A stretch of 64,000 bases of DNA from Candidatus Defluviilinea gracilis. GTDB taxonomy: Bacteria; Chloroflexota; Anaerolineae; Anaerolineales; Villigracilaceae. Under the pieces are notes generated by a model that worked only from the letters and a program-made list of their open reading frames with translations, did no database searches and was not told where the DNA came from. The stretch covers positions 62,001-126,000 of the forward strand of contig JADJWS010000001.1 in assembly GCA_016716235.1 (NCBI GenBank). Reading direction: 5' to 3'. Shown here piece by piece: positions 7,967 through 16,042 of the stretch. The position numbers and the translations under genes are program-made. Position 1 is the first letter of the stretch, and each line of letters opens with the position of its first letter.

Positions 7967-8991
7967 ATGACAACATTTGTATCCTTTGTAGGTGTCGATA
8001 TTGCATCCGCTTCTTTCATGGCCAGTGTTGGAACACAGCCTGGGAAAGTCACGGTCAAACCAACGAAATTCGAGAATGACGAAAATGGTTTCGTCTCCTT
8101 TCTCGGCTGGTTGCAGGAACACAACCTGAAGACCGAAAGCACCGTGGTGTGTATGGAAGCGACAGGCGTCTATAGTGAAGGCTTGGCATACTTCCTATAT
8201 GCCAGTGGTTATTCGGTGGCGGTCGAACCGCCGTTGAACATCCAGCGCAAGTTTCCTGTGAACGCTTCCAAAACCGATGAACTGGACTGCCAGTATATCG
8301 CCGAGTATGCCTGCCGCTATGCGGACAAACTCTCCTTGTGGAAACCGAGAGCCGAGATTTTGGAGCAAGTCAAGCTACTGTTGACCACGCGCCAGCACTT
8401 TTCGGTACAGTTGACGGGACATAAGAACGCCTTGCACGCGATCCACCGCAAGAAGGTCTCGTCTGAACTTGCCAAGCACTCTCACCAGAACATGATCGAG
8501 CAGATTACCAAGTCCATCAAAAGATCGATAAGGAAATCCGTCGTTTGATTGAAAGCGATCCAACCTTCAAACAGACCCTGCTCTTGCTCATGACGGTGCC
8601 TGGCATCGGGCTGCAACTCGCCGCTCACTTACTGATCCTCATGCAGGAAACACTCGATCCAAGAAGTTTGGCGGCTTTCATCGGCATCTGCCCGATCAAG
8701 CATGAAAGTGGCTCTTCCGTCTACTCGGCTCCAACTTCACGACACTTTGGACTCCAAAGTTACGCAAACTCCTTTATCTGGCGGCCTGCTCCGTGCGTAC
8801 GCACAAAAAGCAGTTTCAGCATACTTTTACCGCAAAGTCGCGGATGGCAAGCACAAAAACTGGCCCTCAACAACATCCAAAACAAGATCCTCAAGATTGC
8901 TTGTGCTGTCGTCCGCTCGCAACAACCCTACCTTCCCAACTATGTTGCTGTCAATCCCCTGGTTTTTCAAAAAACCTTGACGGCTTCATAG
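7967..8991 (+). pseudogene. IS110-family transposase, broken by at least four frameshifts
   Basis: A DEDD-type recombinase of about 340 residues when repaired. The N-terminal RuvC-like half is intact to about 8519, with acidic residues in GVDIA, MEATGVY and KTDELD. A shortened A-run at 8519-8522 shifts the frame. The C-terminal Transposase_20 half continues in another frame from about 8523 (VPGIGLQLAAHLL, FIGICPIKHESGSS). Two more shifts near 8750 and 8822 and one near 8858 scatter the conserved end (LRKLLYLAACSVRTHKKQF, YRKVADGKHK, LALNNIQNKILKIACAVV) over three frames. The element is therefore not autonomous unless sequencing errors explain the shifts. Confidence 0.88.
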
Positions 8992-9021
8992 TATTCAGAA
9001 TGACATAGCTAAAGGTGGGCT

Positions 9022-10200
9022 ATGAAATACCGCGACTTACAAATCCAAACTCAACGCGAAGCGCCCAACAACGCGCGGACGGAGGGATTCTCGTTCCTCG
9101 TCCGTGCAGGATATTTGACGCGCGAGAATGTGTTGACGATGTTGGGCGAATATGTTGTGAATCATCTTCGCAGCCTATCAGACGACTCATCTTTCCTCTT
9201 TCATCTTTCTTTATCCACCATTGGCAACCAAAACGAAACTTTCTTTCCCATTGCGTCGGGCGACATTGAAGTTGCTCATTGTTCATCATGCAAATACGCA
9301 GAGCGAATCGAGTTCGCGCGATTCAAGAAAATTCCATCACCAACCGAACAGCCTGCGCCAATTGAAAAAGTTTCAACGCCCGATTGCAACACCATCGAAT
9401 CCCTTGCAAATTTTCTGGGGATTCAAAAAGAACAGACAGCCAAAGCATTGATGTACACCCGCGTCAGTGATGGAAAGTTCATCTTCGTCGCCGTGCGCGG
9501 GGACATGCAATTGAGCGAGGCGAAGTTGAAAGCGCAGGTGGGCGATATCCGCGCGGCGAGGGCAGAGGAAATTGTCAGCGTGGGAGCGGTTGCGGGGTAC
9601 GCGTCAGCAATAGGGTTGAGGGACGCGGTGATCGTCGTGGACGATTTGATTCCACAGAGTCCGAATCTGGTTGCAGGGGCGAATGAGGCGGGTTTTCATC
9701 TGAAAAATACAAATTATGGGCGCGACTATTCCGCAGAAATCGTCGCGGATTTGGTTCAGGCACAAGACGGAGACGCGTGCGTCAATTGCGGAAATCCGCT
9801 TTCGTTTTTGAGGGCGATTCAATTGAACGATAAGTTTGAAAATGTTTTGCTTGCCCTCGCTGAAACCCACCACGACGACAAAGGTTTGACTCTCCCCCAT
9901 CCCGCCGCGCCGTTTGACGTGTATCTCATGCACATCGGCGGCAAGGAGTTGGATACCCGCGCCAAAGCCGAAGAGATTTACAACTCGTTGCAGGATGCGG
10001 GCGTTTCGGTTTTGTTCGATGACCGCGACGAACGCGTAGGAGTCAAATTCAACGACGCGGACTTGATCGGCTGTCCCATCCGCGTGACGATGGGAGAAAA
10101 GGGATTGAAAGAGGGAATGGTAGAATTGAAATCGCGTAAAGAAAAAGAGAATCAACTTGTGAAAGTTGATGAAATTGTTGAAAAGATAAAACGGTTTTGA
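9022..10200 (+). CDS. Prolyl-tRNA synthetase-like protein with editing and anticodon-binding domains but no catalytic core
   Basis: The 392-residue protein begins like bacterial ProRS (MKYRDLQIQTQREAPNN, LVRAGYL) but skips the stretch that should hold class II motifs 1 and 2. It goes at once to a zinc-like CSSC segment (IEVAHCSSCKYAERIEFA). Residues about 120-250 form the YbaK/INS editing domain. A second CVNCG follows, but the segment that should carry motif 3 (GIGVSR in true ProRS) is absent. Residues about 295-390 form the class II anticodon-binding domain (APFDVYLMHIGG, DDRDERVGVKF, GCPIRVTMGEKGL). It therefore cannot charge tRNA by the normal mechanism. Trans-editing of misacylated tRNA is inferred. 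AAAGGTGGG precedes the ATG. The gene starts 27 bp after the IS110 remnant. Confidence 0.75.
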   Translation: MKYRDLQIQTQREAPNNARTEGFSFLVRAGYLTRENVLTMLGEYVVNHLRSLSDDSSFLFHLSLSTIGNQNETFFPIASGDIEVAHCSSCKYAERIEFARFKKIPSPTEQPAPIEKVSTPDCNTIESLANFLGIQKEQTAKALMYTRVSDGKFIFVAVRGDMQLSEAKLKAQVGDIRAARAEEIVSVGAVAGYASAIGLRDAVIVVDDLIPQSPNLVAGANEAGFHLKNTNYGRDYSAEIVADLVQAQDGDACVNCGNPLSFLRAIQLNDKFENVLLALAETHHDDKGLTLPHPAAPFDVYLMHIGGKELDTRAKAEEIYNSLQDAGVSVLFDDRDERVGVKFNDADLIGCPIRVTMGEKGLKEGMVELKSRKEKENQLVKVDEIVEKIKRF

Positions 10201-10228
10201 AATCGTAGGCTCCATCGAAAAAAGGCTG

Positions 10229-10300
10229 GGACGCAGATAAACGCTGACTCACGCTGATTCAAAAAGAGAAAATCTGCGTTTTCTGCGTTCATCAGCGTCC
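10229..10300. repeat. Interspersed palindromic repeat (ggacgcag ... ctgcgttc/agcgtcc), copy 2
   Basis: Inverted halves ggacgcagataaacgctga and its imperfect inverse tctgcgttcatcagcgtcc. Related to the copy at 613-711. It fills the gap between two plus-strand genes. Confidence 0.65.
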
Positions 10301-10314
10301 AAAAGATTTGGAAT

Positions 10315-11232
10315 ATGAACAACCTCAAGATCGGACATTTCCCTCCCGCCAAGCGACTCGGCTTGATTGTGCACGCGCTCATCATCCTTGCGCTGGCTGG
10401 CGCGTCGGCGTGGGGATTTTGGAATCTCACGCGTGCGGCGGTGGGACCGACGTTCGTCAACTTTCTTCTCGTGGGGTTGATCGCCTTCGCGCCGATTCCG
10501 TTCTTTGGGTATCGCGCCTACTCGCTCTACAAAGCGGACTATTACATTGACCGCGACAGTCTCGCCATGTTGTGGGGCTTGCGAGTGGAAGACGTTCCGC
10601 TCACTGACATCGAATGGGTGCGACCCGCAACCGATCTGACTCATCCGTTGATCCTGCCGCGCTTCCGTTTGCCTGGCGCGGTGCTGGGAACGCGTCGCCA
10701 TCCCGATTTGGGATTGGTCGAGTTCATCGCCTCCAACACGCGAAACATCATCCTCATCGCGACATCGAAGCGCGTGTTCGCTATTTCGCCAAACGACGCG
10801 GCGTTGCTCGTCCGCACGTTTGCGCGCGCCACCGAGATGGGAAGCATCTCTCCTGCCGCGCCTGTGTCAGTGTATCCATCGTTCATCGTGACTCAAGCAT
10901 GGCAGACTCCCATCGCTCGCTTTCTCTGGGTCAGCGGACTCATCCTCAACATCGGCTTGATCGTCTGGGTTGGGATTCTGATCCCGTCGCTGAGTCAAAT
11001 TCCCTTTGGGTTCGACGCGTTCGGCGCGCCCAACGATCCAACCGCGTCGAGTCGTCTCATCCTGCTTCCGCTTCTCAGCATGTTGCTGTTCATCGGCGGA
11101 GTGATCGCGGGGCTGTATTATTATCGTTGGGACAAAACGCGCCCGCTGGCGGTGATCCTGTGGATCTCGAGCGCGGTCAGCGCGTTGTTGTTTTTAATGG
11201 CGGTGTTGTTTTTGGTGACGACGCCTGTGTAA
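10315..11232 (+). CDS. Integral membrane protein with a PH-like (bPH2) domain
   Basis: Unassigned 305-residue membrane protein. Two transmembrane helices at about residues 16-36 and 45-65 come first. A soluble stretch follows (residues about 70-175: YYIDRDSLAMLWGLRVEDVPLTDIEWVRPA, VEFIASNTRNIILIAT, FAISPNDAALLVRTF), whose pattern matches bacterial PH-like domains. Two or three further helices occupy about 200-300. Such proteins are usually of unknown function. Neighbouring genes do not indicate a role. No clear Shine-Dalgarno sequence is visible before the ATG. Confidence 0.7.
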   Translation: MNNLKIGHFPPAKRLGLIVHALIILALAGASAWGFWNLTRAAVGPTFVNFLLVGLIAFAPIPFFGYRAYSLYKADYYIDRDSLAMLWGLRVEDVPLTDIEWVRPATDLTHPLILPRFRLPGAVLGTRRHPDLGLVEFIASNTRNIILIATSKRVFAISPNDAALLVRTFARATEMGSISPAAPVSVYPSFIVTQAWQTPIARFLWVSGLILNIGLIVWVGILIPSLSQIPFGFDAFGAPNDPTASSRLILLPLLSMLLFIGGVIAGLYYYRWDKTRPLAVILWISSAVSALLFLMAVLFLVTTPV

Positions 11233-11240
11233 ATCGGTCA

Positions 11241-11306
11241 CAGGTTGAAGGTCAAAGGTCGAAAGTCATTTACGCGACCTTTGACCTTCGACTTTCAACT
11301 TTCAAC
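11241..11306. repeat. Heptamer repeat block (gaaggtc/gaaagtc) with its inverse
   Basis: Seven-base units (gttgaag gtcaaag gtcgaaa gtc) are followed by the inverted set (gacctttgaccttcgactttcaactttc), giving a hairpin that ends 3 bp before the next ATG. The same unit occurs inside thiN at 53026-53062. Confidence 0.75.
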
Positions 11307-11308
11307 CC

Positions 11309-12112
11309 ATGCTCCCCCTCTACGGCTTCCTCCTCGCAATCCTCATCGCCTCGCTCGCGTATCGCGCGCACTCGCTCAGCAAAAGCGGCGCATTCGCGGC
11401 GATCATCTTAGGCACGATCATCTTCGGGCTGGGAGGGATTCCGTGGGCGGTGTTATTGCTGACATTCTTTTTCACATCGTCCGCGTTGAGCCGCGCCTTC
11501 AAAAAACGCAAGCAGGGATTGAACGAAAAATATTCCAAAGGCAACCAGCGCGACGCGGGTCAGGTGTTCGGCAACGGCGGGCTGGCGGCGGCGTTCGTGT
11601 TGTTCCATTATTTTTATCCCGACTCAAACATCGGCTGGATCGGATTCGCCGCCTCGCTCGCCGCCGTCAACGCGGACACGTGGGCGACGGAACTCGGCGT
11701 CTTGAACCCTTCCCCTCCGCGCATGATCACGGACATCCGCAAGCGCGTCGAAAAAGGGACCTCGGGCGGAGTCTCCCTCGTCGGCACCCTCGCCTCCCTG
11801 GCAGGTTCCGCGCTGATCGCCGCACTCGCGTCACTGCTTGTCCCCACTGATTCACTGATCACTGATCACTGGTCACTCTTCATACCGATCACCCTCGCAG
11901 GGCTGGCTGGCTCCCTCTTCGACTCGTTTCTCGGCGCGACGGTCCAAGCGATGTATTTCTGCCCGAAAGATAACAAGGAAACCGAGAAACACCCTCTCCA
12001 CACCTGCGGCACGGAGACAATTCACCTCCGCGGCTGGAAGTGGCTGTCTAATGATTGGGTCAATTTTGCGTGTGGGGTGTTTGGGGTGGTAGTAGCGATT
12101 GTATTCAGGTGA
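11309..12112 (+). CDS. DUF92 family membrane protein (phytyl-phosphate kinase/VTE6-like)
   Basis: The 267-residue membrane protein carries the DUF92 signature: SLSKSGAFAAIILGTIIFGLGG at the N-terminus, YSKGNQRDAGQVFGNGG in the centre and AASLAAVNADTWATELGVLN, followed by KGTSGGVSL and the FDSFLGATVQAMYFC end. Members have about six transmembrane helices. A plant member, VTE6, phosphorylates phytyl phosphate, so a prenyl- or phytyl-phosphate kinase role is possible but unproven here. Residues about 179-190 (PTDSLITDHWSLF) are encoded by a heptamer repeat and sit in a loop between helices. A dispersed repeat immediately precedes the start and there is no Shine-Dalgarno sequence. Confidence 0.8.
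   Translation: MLPLYGFLLAILIASLAYRAHSLSKSGAFAAIILGTIIFGLGGIPWAVLLLTFFFTSSALSRAFKKRKQGLNEKYSKGNQRDAGQVFGNGGLAAAFVLFHYFYPDSNIGWIGFAASLAAVNADTWATELGVLNPSPPRMITDIRKRVEKGTSGGVSLVGTLASLAGSALIAALASLLVPTDSLITDHWSLFIPITLAGLAGSLFDSFLGATVQAMYFCPKDNKETEKHPLHTCGTETIHLRGWKWLSNDWVNFACGVFGVVVAIVFR
11845..11878. repeat. Heptamer repeat (actgatc) in frame inside the DUF92 gene
   Basis: Units actgatt, cactgatc, actgatc and actggtc run in tandem and encode a PTDSLITDHWSLF loop without breaking the frame. Confidence 0.8.
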
Positions 12113-12138
12113 TAAGTGTGCTATTCTTTTTGAAAGAA

Positions 12139-13560
12139 ATGAAAACTGAAATAAGACTCACAAAGTCGATTCTTGTCTTATTGATTTTGGGTTCAGTTTC
12201 ATGCACCGCCTCACCTTTCCAGCCCGAGGCAACACCCCTTGTTGCCAAGACCCCGACATCCTCTGCTCCAACAGAGACTCCCACAACGATTTCCCCATCA
12301 CCTACCGTTACACCCATCGTTTGTCTGAGTGAAGATGCGAAGCCGCGCGTGTTGCCGTCGCGCCAAACGCCGTTGGAGGTGCGCCTCATCAGCGACGGGA
12401 ATCTATGGGTTTGGGAAGAGAAGATCGGAGTTGCCCAACAAATAAGCGATACGCGCGACGCTCAATCCTTTAGTTTCTCTCCAGACGGGAAAGTGATTGC
12501 GTTTACACGCGGAATACAATATAGACAGATCGAACTGTGGGGTATCCATCGTGATGGCACGAATCTTCAACCCCTGATTTCCGAAGACCAACTACATACA
12601 TTGGCAGGCGAACCATCTACTACTGAACATCCTTACCTAGATGAAGTTATTTACTTGGAATGGATTGATGAAACGCACAAGTTAGGTTTCGAAATCAGCC
12701 GTGGTTATCAAGCTATTGGCGGTTGCTGTGAATCGGGAGGCTATTGGCAAATAGATGTTGATACAGGAGAAATATCTGCATGGTCTCCCCCGCCAGAACT
12801 CGTGGAAACACGGAATGCTATGCCCTCTCCAGACGGTAGCCAGATCGCCGTTATCAACGACTCGTCGGTTGATCTTATGAATGCCGATGGAACGAATCTA
12901 CGAACGAATGTTTTTCAATTCAAGACCGCACTTTCTCTCGAAGGTGGTGGGGTAATTTACCCACGCATTGAGTGGGCAACTGATTCTCAATCCCTGCTGG
13001 CGATTACATTCAATGGAGACTTATATTCTGCCGAATCTACTACCACTACCTGGCACATTCCATTGGATGGTTCATCTGCTCAGGAGTTACACACTTTCTC
13101 AACACCGTATTATTGGATTTATCTTTCACCAAATCGGGACTACATTGTATACAAAAAGCGCGTCCAACTCATGAGCAATGATTTCCAGTTGCATCTGGCA
13201 ACATTCGATGGCACAAAAGATACAATTTATACCGCCATGTCGAATGTTGATTTTCTGCATTGGCATCCAGACTCATATCACTTCGTTTATGAACAATGGA
13301 ATGTTTTTCGTCCGTTCCTAGGAAGTGTATGCGGCGAAGCCATCCCCTTACTTGACAACACCAATACGCCCGCGACACAGATACAGTGGGTTGATTCCAG
13401 CCGCTTTCTCTACGCCGAGGGCTGGCTTGATCTATCGATTGGATCGCGCGAGTTGTATTTAGGGCAAATCGGCAAACCAAGCATCTATATCGGTCCTTTT
13501 GGCGGCGAGACAGCCTATTACGAATTCAACATCGAAGCTGCCCCTTTGGGACAGAAATGA
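12139..13560 (+). CDS. Lipoprotein with TolB/WD40-like propeller repeats
   Basis: The 473-residue protein starts at the ATG at 12139, preceded by GAAAGAA. An in-frame start 84 bp upstream would overlap the previous gene and hide the signal. The N-terminus has basic residues, a hydrophobic core (ILVLLILGSVSC) and a probable lipidation Cys, followed by a Pro/Thr-rich linker of about 50 residues typical of surface lipoproteins. The remainder has propeller-like strands (FSFSPDGKVIAFTRG, SPDGSQIAVINDSS, YWIYLSPNRDYIVYKKR) spaced as in TolB-like blades. No enzyme motif is seen. A binding or sensing role outside the membrane is inferred. Confidence 0.72.
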   Translation: MKTEIRLTKSILVLLILGSVSCTASPFQPEATPLVAKTPTSSAPTETPTTISPSPTVTPIVCLSEDAKPRVLPSRQTPLEVRLISDGNLWVWEEKIGVAQQISDTRDAQSFSFSPDGKVIAFTRGIQYRQIELWGIHRDGTNLQPLISEDQLHTLAGEPSTTEHPYLDEVIYLEWIDETHKLGFEISRGYQAIGGCCESGGYWQIDVDTGEISAWSPPPELVETRNAMPSPDGSQIAVINDSSVDLMNADGTNLRTNVFQFKTALSLEGGGVIYPRIEWATDSQSLLAITFNGDLYSAESTTTTWHIPLDGSSAQELHTFSTPYYWIYLSPNRDYIVYKKRVQLMSNDFQLHLATFDGTKDTIYTAMSNVDFLHWHPDSYHFVYEQWNVFRPFLGSVCGEAIPLLDNTNTPATQIQWVDSSRFLYAEGWLDLSIGSRELYLGQIGKPSIYIGPFGGETAYYEFNIEAAPLGQK

Positions 13561-13605
13561 AAACATGCAAAACAGAGACAGCGCCTCCCTCGCCGTCCCT
13601 GTCTC

Positions 13606-13671
13606 AATTCAACAGTCTCTAATCTCTAGTCTCCAATCTCCACTTACCAATTACTCCCCACTGCTCACCGA
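13606..13671. repeat. Mixed heptamer repeats between two converging genes
   Basis: Runs of agtctct/aatctct/agtctcc units are followed by accaatt and actgctc/actgatc-type units. The block reaches the stop of the minus-strand DUF4349 gene. A weak gagacag...ctgtctc hairpin (13575-13605) just before it could terminate transcription from either side. Confidence 0.65.
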
Positions 13672-14679
13672 TCACTTCTCACTGCCCTTCGCCTTCCTCG
13701 TCAACAACTTCCACATCGCCCACAAAATCAACGCAGGCGGTAACACAATCGGCAGGATCACCACGACCAGCCAGATGAGGAAGTTTGCGATTCCCTGATA
13801 CACAACCGTCACCGTGCCTTTGGCATCATTGAACGTATCCGCAGGTTGCCACGGGATCGGCGTCGCGGTCGGCTTCGGAGTCGAAGTGGGAGTCGGCGTC
13901 AGGATCGGAAACTCAGGCTCAAAGTTGACAGTGATCGTCGAGTACGCCGAGCGGTCGTTGAGATAGTTCATGCGTCCCTTGATCTGTTCGATCTGCGCCT
14001 CGATGTTCGCCAATTCCTGATTGACGCGCAACGCCTCGTCCACCGTCTTCGCATCCTTCAAAAATTCCTGGATGCGGGCGCGCGTCGCTTCGAGATTCGT
14101 CAACTGCGATTGCAGGTCAACATACTGGTCGGTCACATCTTCGCCCGTCGCGCTTTCGTCCAACACATCCACCGCGAGTCCGCGCAGGCGGCGCATCACA
14201 TTTTCGAACTCCACCACAGGCACGCCGATCGTCACCGACGCGTACTTCAAACTGTTGCCATAATAATCCTGATACCACACCTGCGAACTGACGATGTATC
14301 CGCCCGCGTCGCCCACCACTTGCAGGGCGCGGTCAATCGCAACGTTGGTATCCTCCACCATCAAGCGGATATTCGCATTCTTGACGATCATCCGATTGGA
14401 TCGTTCCAGCACCGTGAGATCGCCAGATGGATTCGCGATCTCATACGCGGCATTCGTTGGAAGCGGCAACGCTTCAACCCCAGGGACGGCTGGTTCGCCC
14501 TCCCCAACCTTTGCCGCATCTTGAGCGACAGCCTCGTCGTACGCGAACGCGGGCGCTTCGGTGGCGGCTGGCGCTTCGGTAGCAGGAGCCTCCGTCGCGG
14601 CAGGAGCGGCAGGCGCACACGCGGCGAGCACAATCAATCCAACAACAAGCAACGTGAATAGAACAGAGCGAGATTTCAT
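13672..14679 (-). CDS. DUF4349 lipoprotein with periplasm-type coiled coil and C-terminal membrane anchor
   Basis: The 335-residue protein has a lipoprotein signal (LLVVGLIVLAAC, lipidation Cys about residue 21), then an Ala/Pro/Thr/Glu-rich linker with APATEAPAATEAPA repeats. The DUF4349 core (residues about 90-260) includes a long heptad coiled coil (DLQSQLTNLEATRARIQEF, ANIEAQIEQIKGRMNYL). A second Pro/Thr linker precedes a C-terminal helix (FLIWLVVVILPIVLPPALILW) and a basic tail. It is thus anchored at both ends outside the cytoplasm. Family function is unknown. The start is supported by GGAGGAAG upstream. The last residues coincide with the edge of a dispersed repeat. Confidence 0.85.
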   Translation of the reverse strand: MKSRSVLFTLLVVGLIVLAACAPAAPAATEAPATEAPAATEAPAFAYDEAVAQDAAKVGEGEPAVPGVEALPLPTNAAYEIANPSGDLTVLERSNRMIVKNANIRLMVEDTNVAIDRALQVVGDAGGYIVSSQVWYQDYYGNSLKYASVTIGVPVVEFENVMRRLRGLAVDVLDESATGEDVTDQYVDLQSQLTNLEATRARIQEFLKDAKTVDEALRVNQELANIEAQIEQIKGRMNYLNDRSAYSTITVNFEPEFPILTPTPTSTPKPTATPIPWQPADTFNDAKGTVTVVYQGIANFLIWLVVVILPIVLPPALILWAMWKLLTRKAKGSEK

Positions 14680-14760
14680 TTCTTCCTCCGAGTGAATAGA
14701 TTTTTCTTACGGCGTTAAATTGTTGACGAGGGAGAAATTGTTTTGTTCCCCAATTGTTAC

Positions 14761-14848
14761 ATGTCACCCTGAGGAGCGTTGTTTGCGACGAAGGGTCTCC
14801 GCGTATCGTGTCAGAGATTCTTCGTCGCTCCGCTCCTCAGAATGACAT
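14761..14848. repeat. 'tgtcaccctgag ... ctcagaatgacat' palindromic repeat, intact copy
   Basis: The ends atgtcaccctgag and ctcagaatgacat are near-inverted, with gaagggtctc and gagattcttc inside. The copy lies between two minus-strand genes. Other copies: 7691-7752 plus 8995-9006 (split), 19278-19349, 26129-26157 (partial, in a gene) and 44993-45080. Confidence 0.8.
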
Positions 14849-14850
14849 GG

Positions 14851-15306
14851 TCAAGTTGTCTTTTCGCTAATCACGACTGCTTCATTTCCCCAACCGTTCG
14901 TTTCAGAGTACAAAACCAATTGTGCCAATGCTGTGGGATAAATCTTCTGGCGCTGTGACAATTCCTCAATCGGCATCCAAACTGGAACATAAATCCCCTC
15001 CGACGGATCTCTCGGGTCCGAGTCTGTGAACTCCTCGCCTGTCCCCGTCCCAAACTCGCCAGCGACGCGCTCCACCAAAAAATAAACCTGCCTGCTTGTT
15101 TCGATTTGAATCTCCACCACTTTTTGCTTGATCGCAACCTCAACCCCCAACTCCTCCATCGCCTCGCGGACAGCCGCCTGCTCAGGCGTCTCGCCCTCGT
15201 CCACGCCCCCGCCAGGGAAGACGAAATAATCCAACCCCGCGCGGTGACGTTCGATCAGCGCGACTTTGTTATCTTCGATGAGAACGATGCCCGCGCGGGT
15301 TCGCAT
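14851..15306 (-). CDS. Nudix hydrolase
   Basis: Hydrolyses a nucleoside-diphosphate-linked substrate with a divalent metal. The 151-residue protein has the full Nudix box starting FPGGGVDEGETPEQAAVREA and continuing MEELGV, with the catalytic REAMEELG helix (residues about 32-54). The N-terminal strands (RAGIVLIEDNKVALIERHR) are typical of small MutT-like enzymes. Its start lies 5 bp downstream of the stop of the PIN-toxin gene, so the two are probably cotranscribed. The substrate is unknown. It is a separate protein from the longer Nudix enzyme at 16394-16930. Confidence 0.9.
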   Translation of the reverse strand: MRTRAGIVLIEDNKVALIERHRAGLDYFVFPGGGVDEGETPEQAAVREAMEELGVEVAIKQKVVEIQIETSRQVYFLVERVAGEFGTGTGEEFTDSDPRDPSEGIYVPVWMPIEELSQRQKIYPTALAQLVLYSETNGWGNEAVVISEKTT

Positions 15307-15311
15307 GAAGT

Positions 15312-15725
15312 CTACGATTCCCGCAACGCCATTTTTCCAAGATCATCTACCTGATACACGACCAAATCGCTCATGGGAAAATGTTTGGAATTGGTCGTGA
15401 CCAATGAAAGTTGATGATGAAGCGCGGTTGCCGCAATGAGCGAATCTGCTTCACTGAGGGTAATCCCTCTCGCGCGATAGGAACGAACAAGTTCCCCCGC
15501 CGAATCCGCAATTTCAGAGTTTACGATCAACGATTCCAGTGAGTTCAGCAGGCTAAACGTATCCTCCCTTTCATGCTCGCGCAATCCGCGTAGGATTTCA
15601 AATCGCGTGATAACGGATATACACAACCAATCACTATCTGACAAAGTGGAAAGCAAGGTGTCGTATCCTTGCGATTTACGAAGATAACGAATCAGAATAT
15701 TGGTATCGAGAAGAAAATCGGTCAT
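15312..15725 (-). CDS. PIN-domain ribonuclease toxin (VapC-like)
   Basis: Probable toxin of a type II module that cleaves RNA with Mg2+. The 137-residue protein begins MTDFLLDTNILIRYL with the first acidic residue (Asp in LDTN). It has Glu in TRFEILRGL and the downstream acidic pair region LSEADSLIAATALHHQLSLVTTN. The ATG at 15725 was chosen because it overlaps the antitoxin stop (ATGA). An upstream in-frame start would lie within the antitoxin gene. The neighbouring antitoxin and the overlap support translational coupling. Confidence 0.88.
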   Translation of the reverse strand: MTDFLLDTNILIRYLRKSQGYDTLLSTLSDSDWLCISVITRFEILRGLREHEREDTFSLLNSLESLIVNSEIADSAGELVRSYRARGITLSEADSLIAATALHHQLSLVTTNSKHFPMSDLVVYQVDDLGKMALRES

Positions 15726-16024
15726 CGCTTCTTTTTCTTGGTGGGTTTGCGGTCCCACTCTTTGGAGAAGTCACGATGCAAGCCTTTCCGTCCTTCCTCG
15801 ATCCAGCGATCAATATCTTCGCCAGTCAACATGTCAGGGTGATCTTCATCCTTCCACGCGCCGAACGACTTTTTGAGCGCATCTTTCAGTTTATAACGCC
15901 GCAACTCGCGCGCCAAAATATCCTCCACGAAGCGCGTGCGCTCGCGGGCAGGGACGGCTTTCCGCAAGTCGTCCATCAGGGATTTGGTGATGTACAAATT
16001 CATTCGTTCTTTTACGGCTCGCAT
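15722..16024 (-). CDS. Antitoxin of the PIN-toxin pair (ribbon-helix-helix type inferred)
   Basis: A 100-residue basic protein directly upstream of the toxin with a 4-base ATGA overlap. The N-terminus MRAVKERMNLYITKSLMDDL is a typical beta strand plus helix of a ribbon-helix-helix DNA-binding dimer (VapB or similar). The middle is amphipathic and the C-terminus (DFSKEWDRKPTKKKKR) is polar and probably binds the toxin. The start at 16024 follows AAAGGATTGACACC. A TTG 18 bp upstream is possible but less likely. Such antitoxins usually repress their own operon. A candidate operator was not identified. Confidence 0.72.
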   Translation of the reverse strand: MRAVKERMNLYITKSLMDDLRKAVPARERTRFVEDILARELRRYKLKDALKKSFGAWKDEDHPDMLTGEDIDRWIEEGRKGLHRDFSKEWDRKPTKKKKR

Positions 16025-16042
16025 GGTGTCAATCCTTTGCAC

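Larger units (their letters stand above)
7753..8994 (+). mobile_element. IS110-family insertion sequence, decayed
   Basis: The element is bounded by the split palindromic repeat: the left flank ends ...ccgctc at 7752 and the right flank resumes tcagaatgacat at 8995-9006. This leaves a shared dinucleotide TC and about 1.24 kb of insert. It has a 214-bp non-coding left end, a transposase gene with several frameshifts and almost no right non-coding end. There are no terminal inverted repeats, as is normal for IS110. The boundaries are inferred by comparison with repeat copies in this window. Confidence 0.75.

Noticed and set aside
7967..8991. Programmed frameshift in the IS110 transposase
   Set aside because: IS110 elements do not use frameshifting, and here at least four shifts in both directions occur, so decay or sequencing error is more likely.
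9022..10200. Functional prolyl-tRNA synthetase (proS)
   Set aside because: At 392 residues it is far too short and lacks class II motifs 1, 2 and 3. Only flanking domains remain.
13846..14661. 271-codon plus-strand frame opposite the DUF4349 gene
   Set aside because: Strongly Arg-biased shadow without recognisable domains. The minus-strand lipoprotein is clear.
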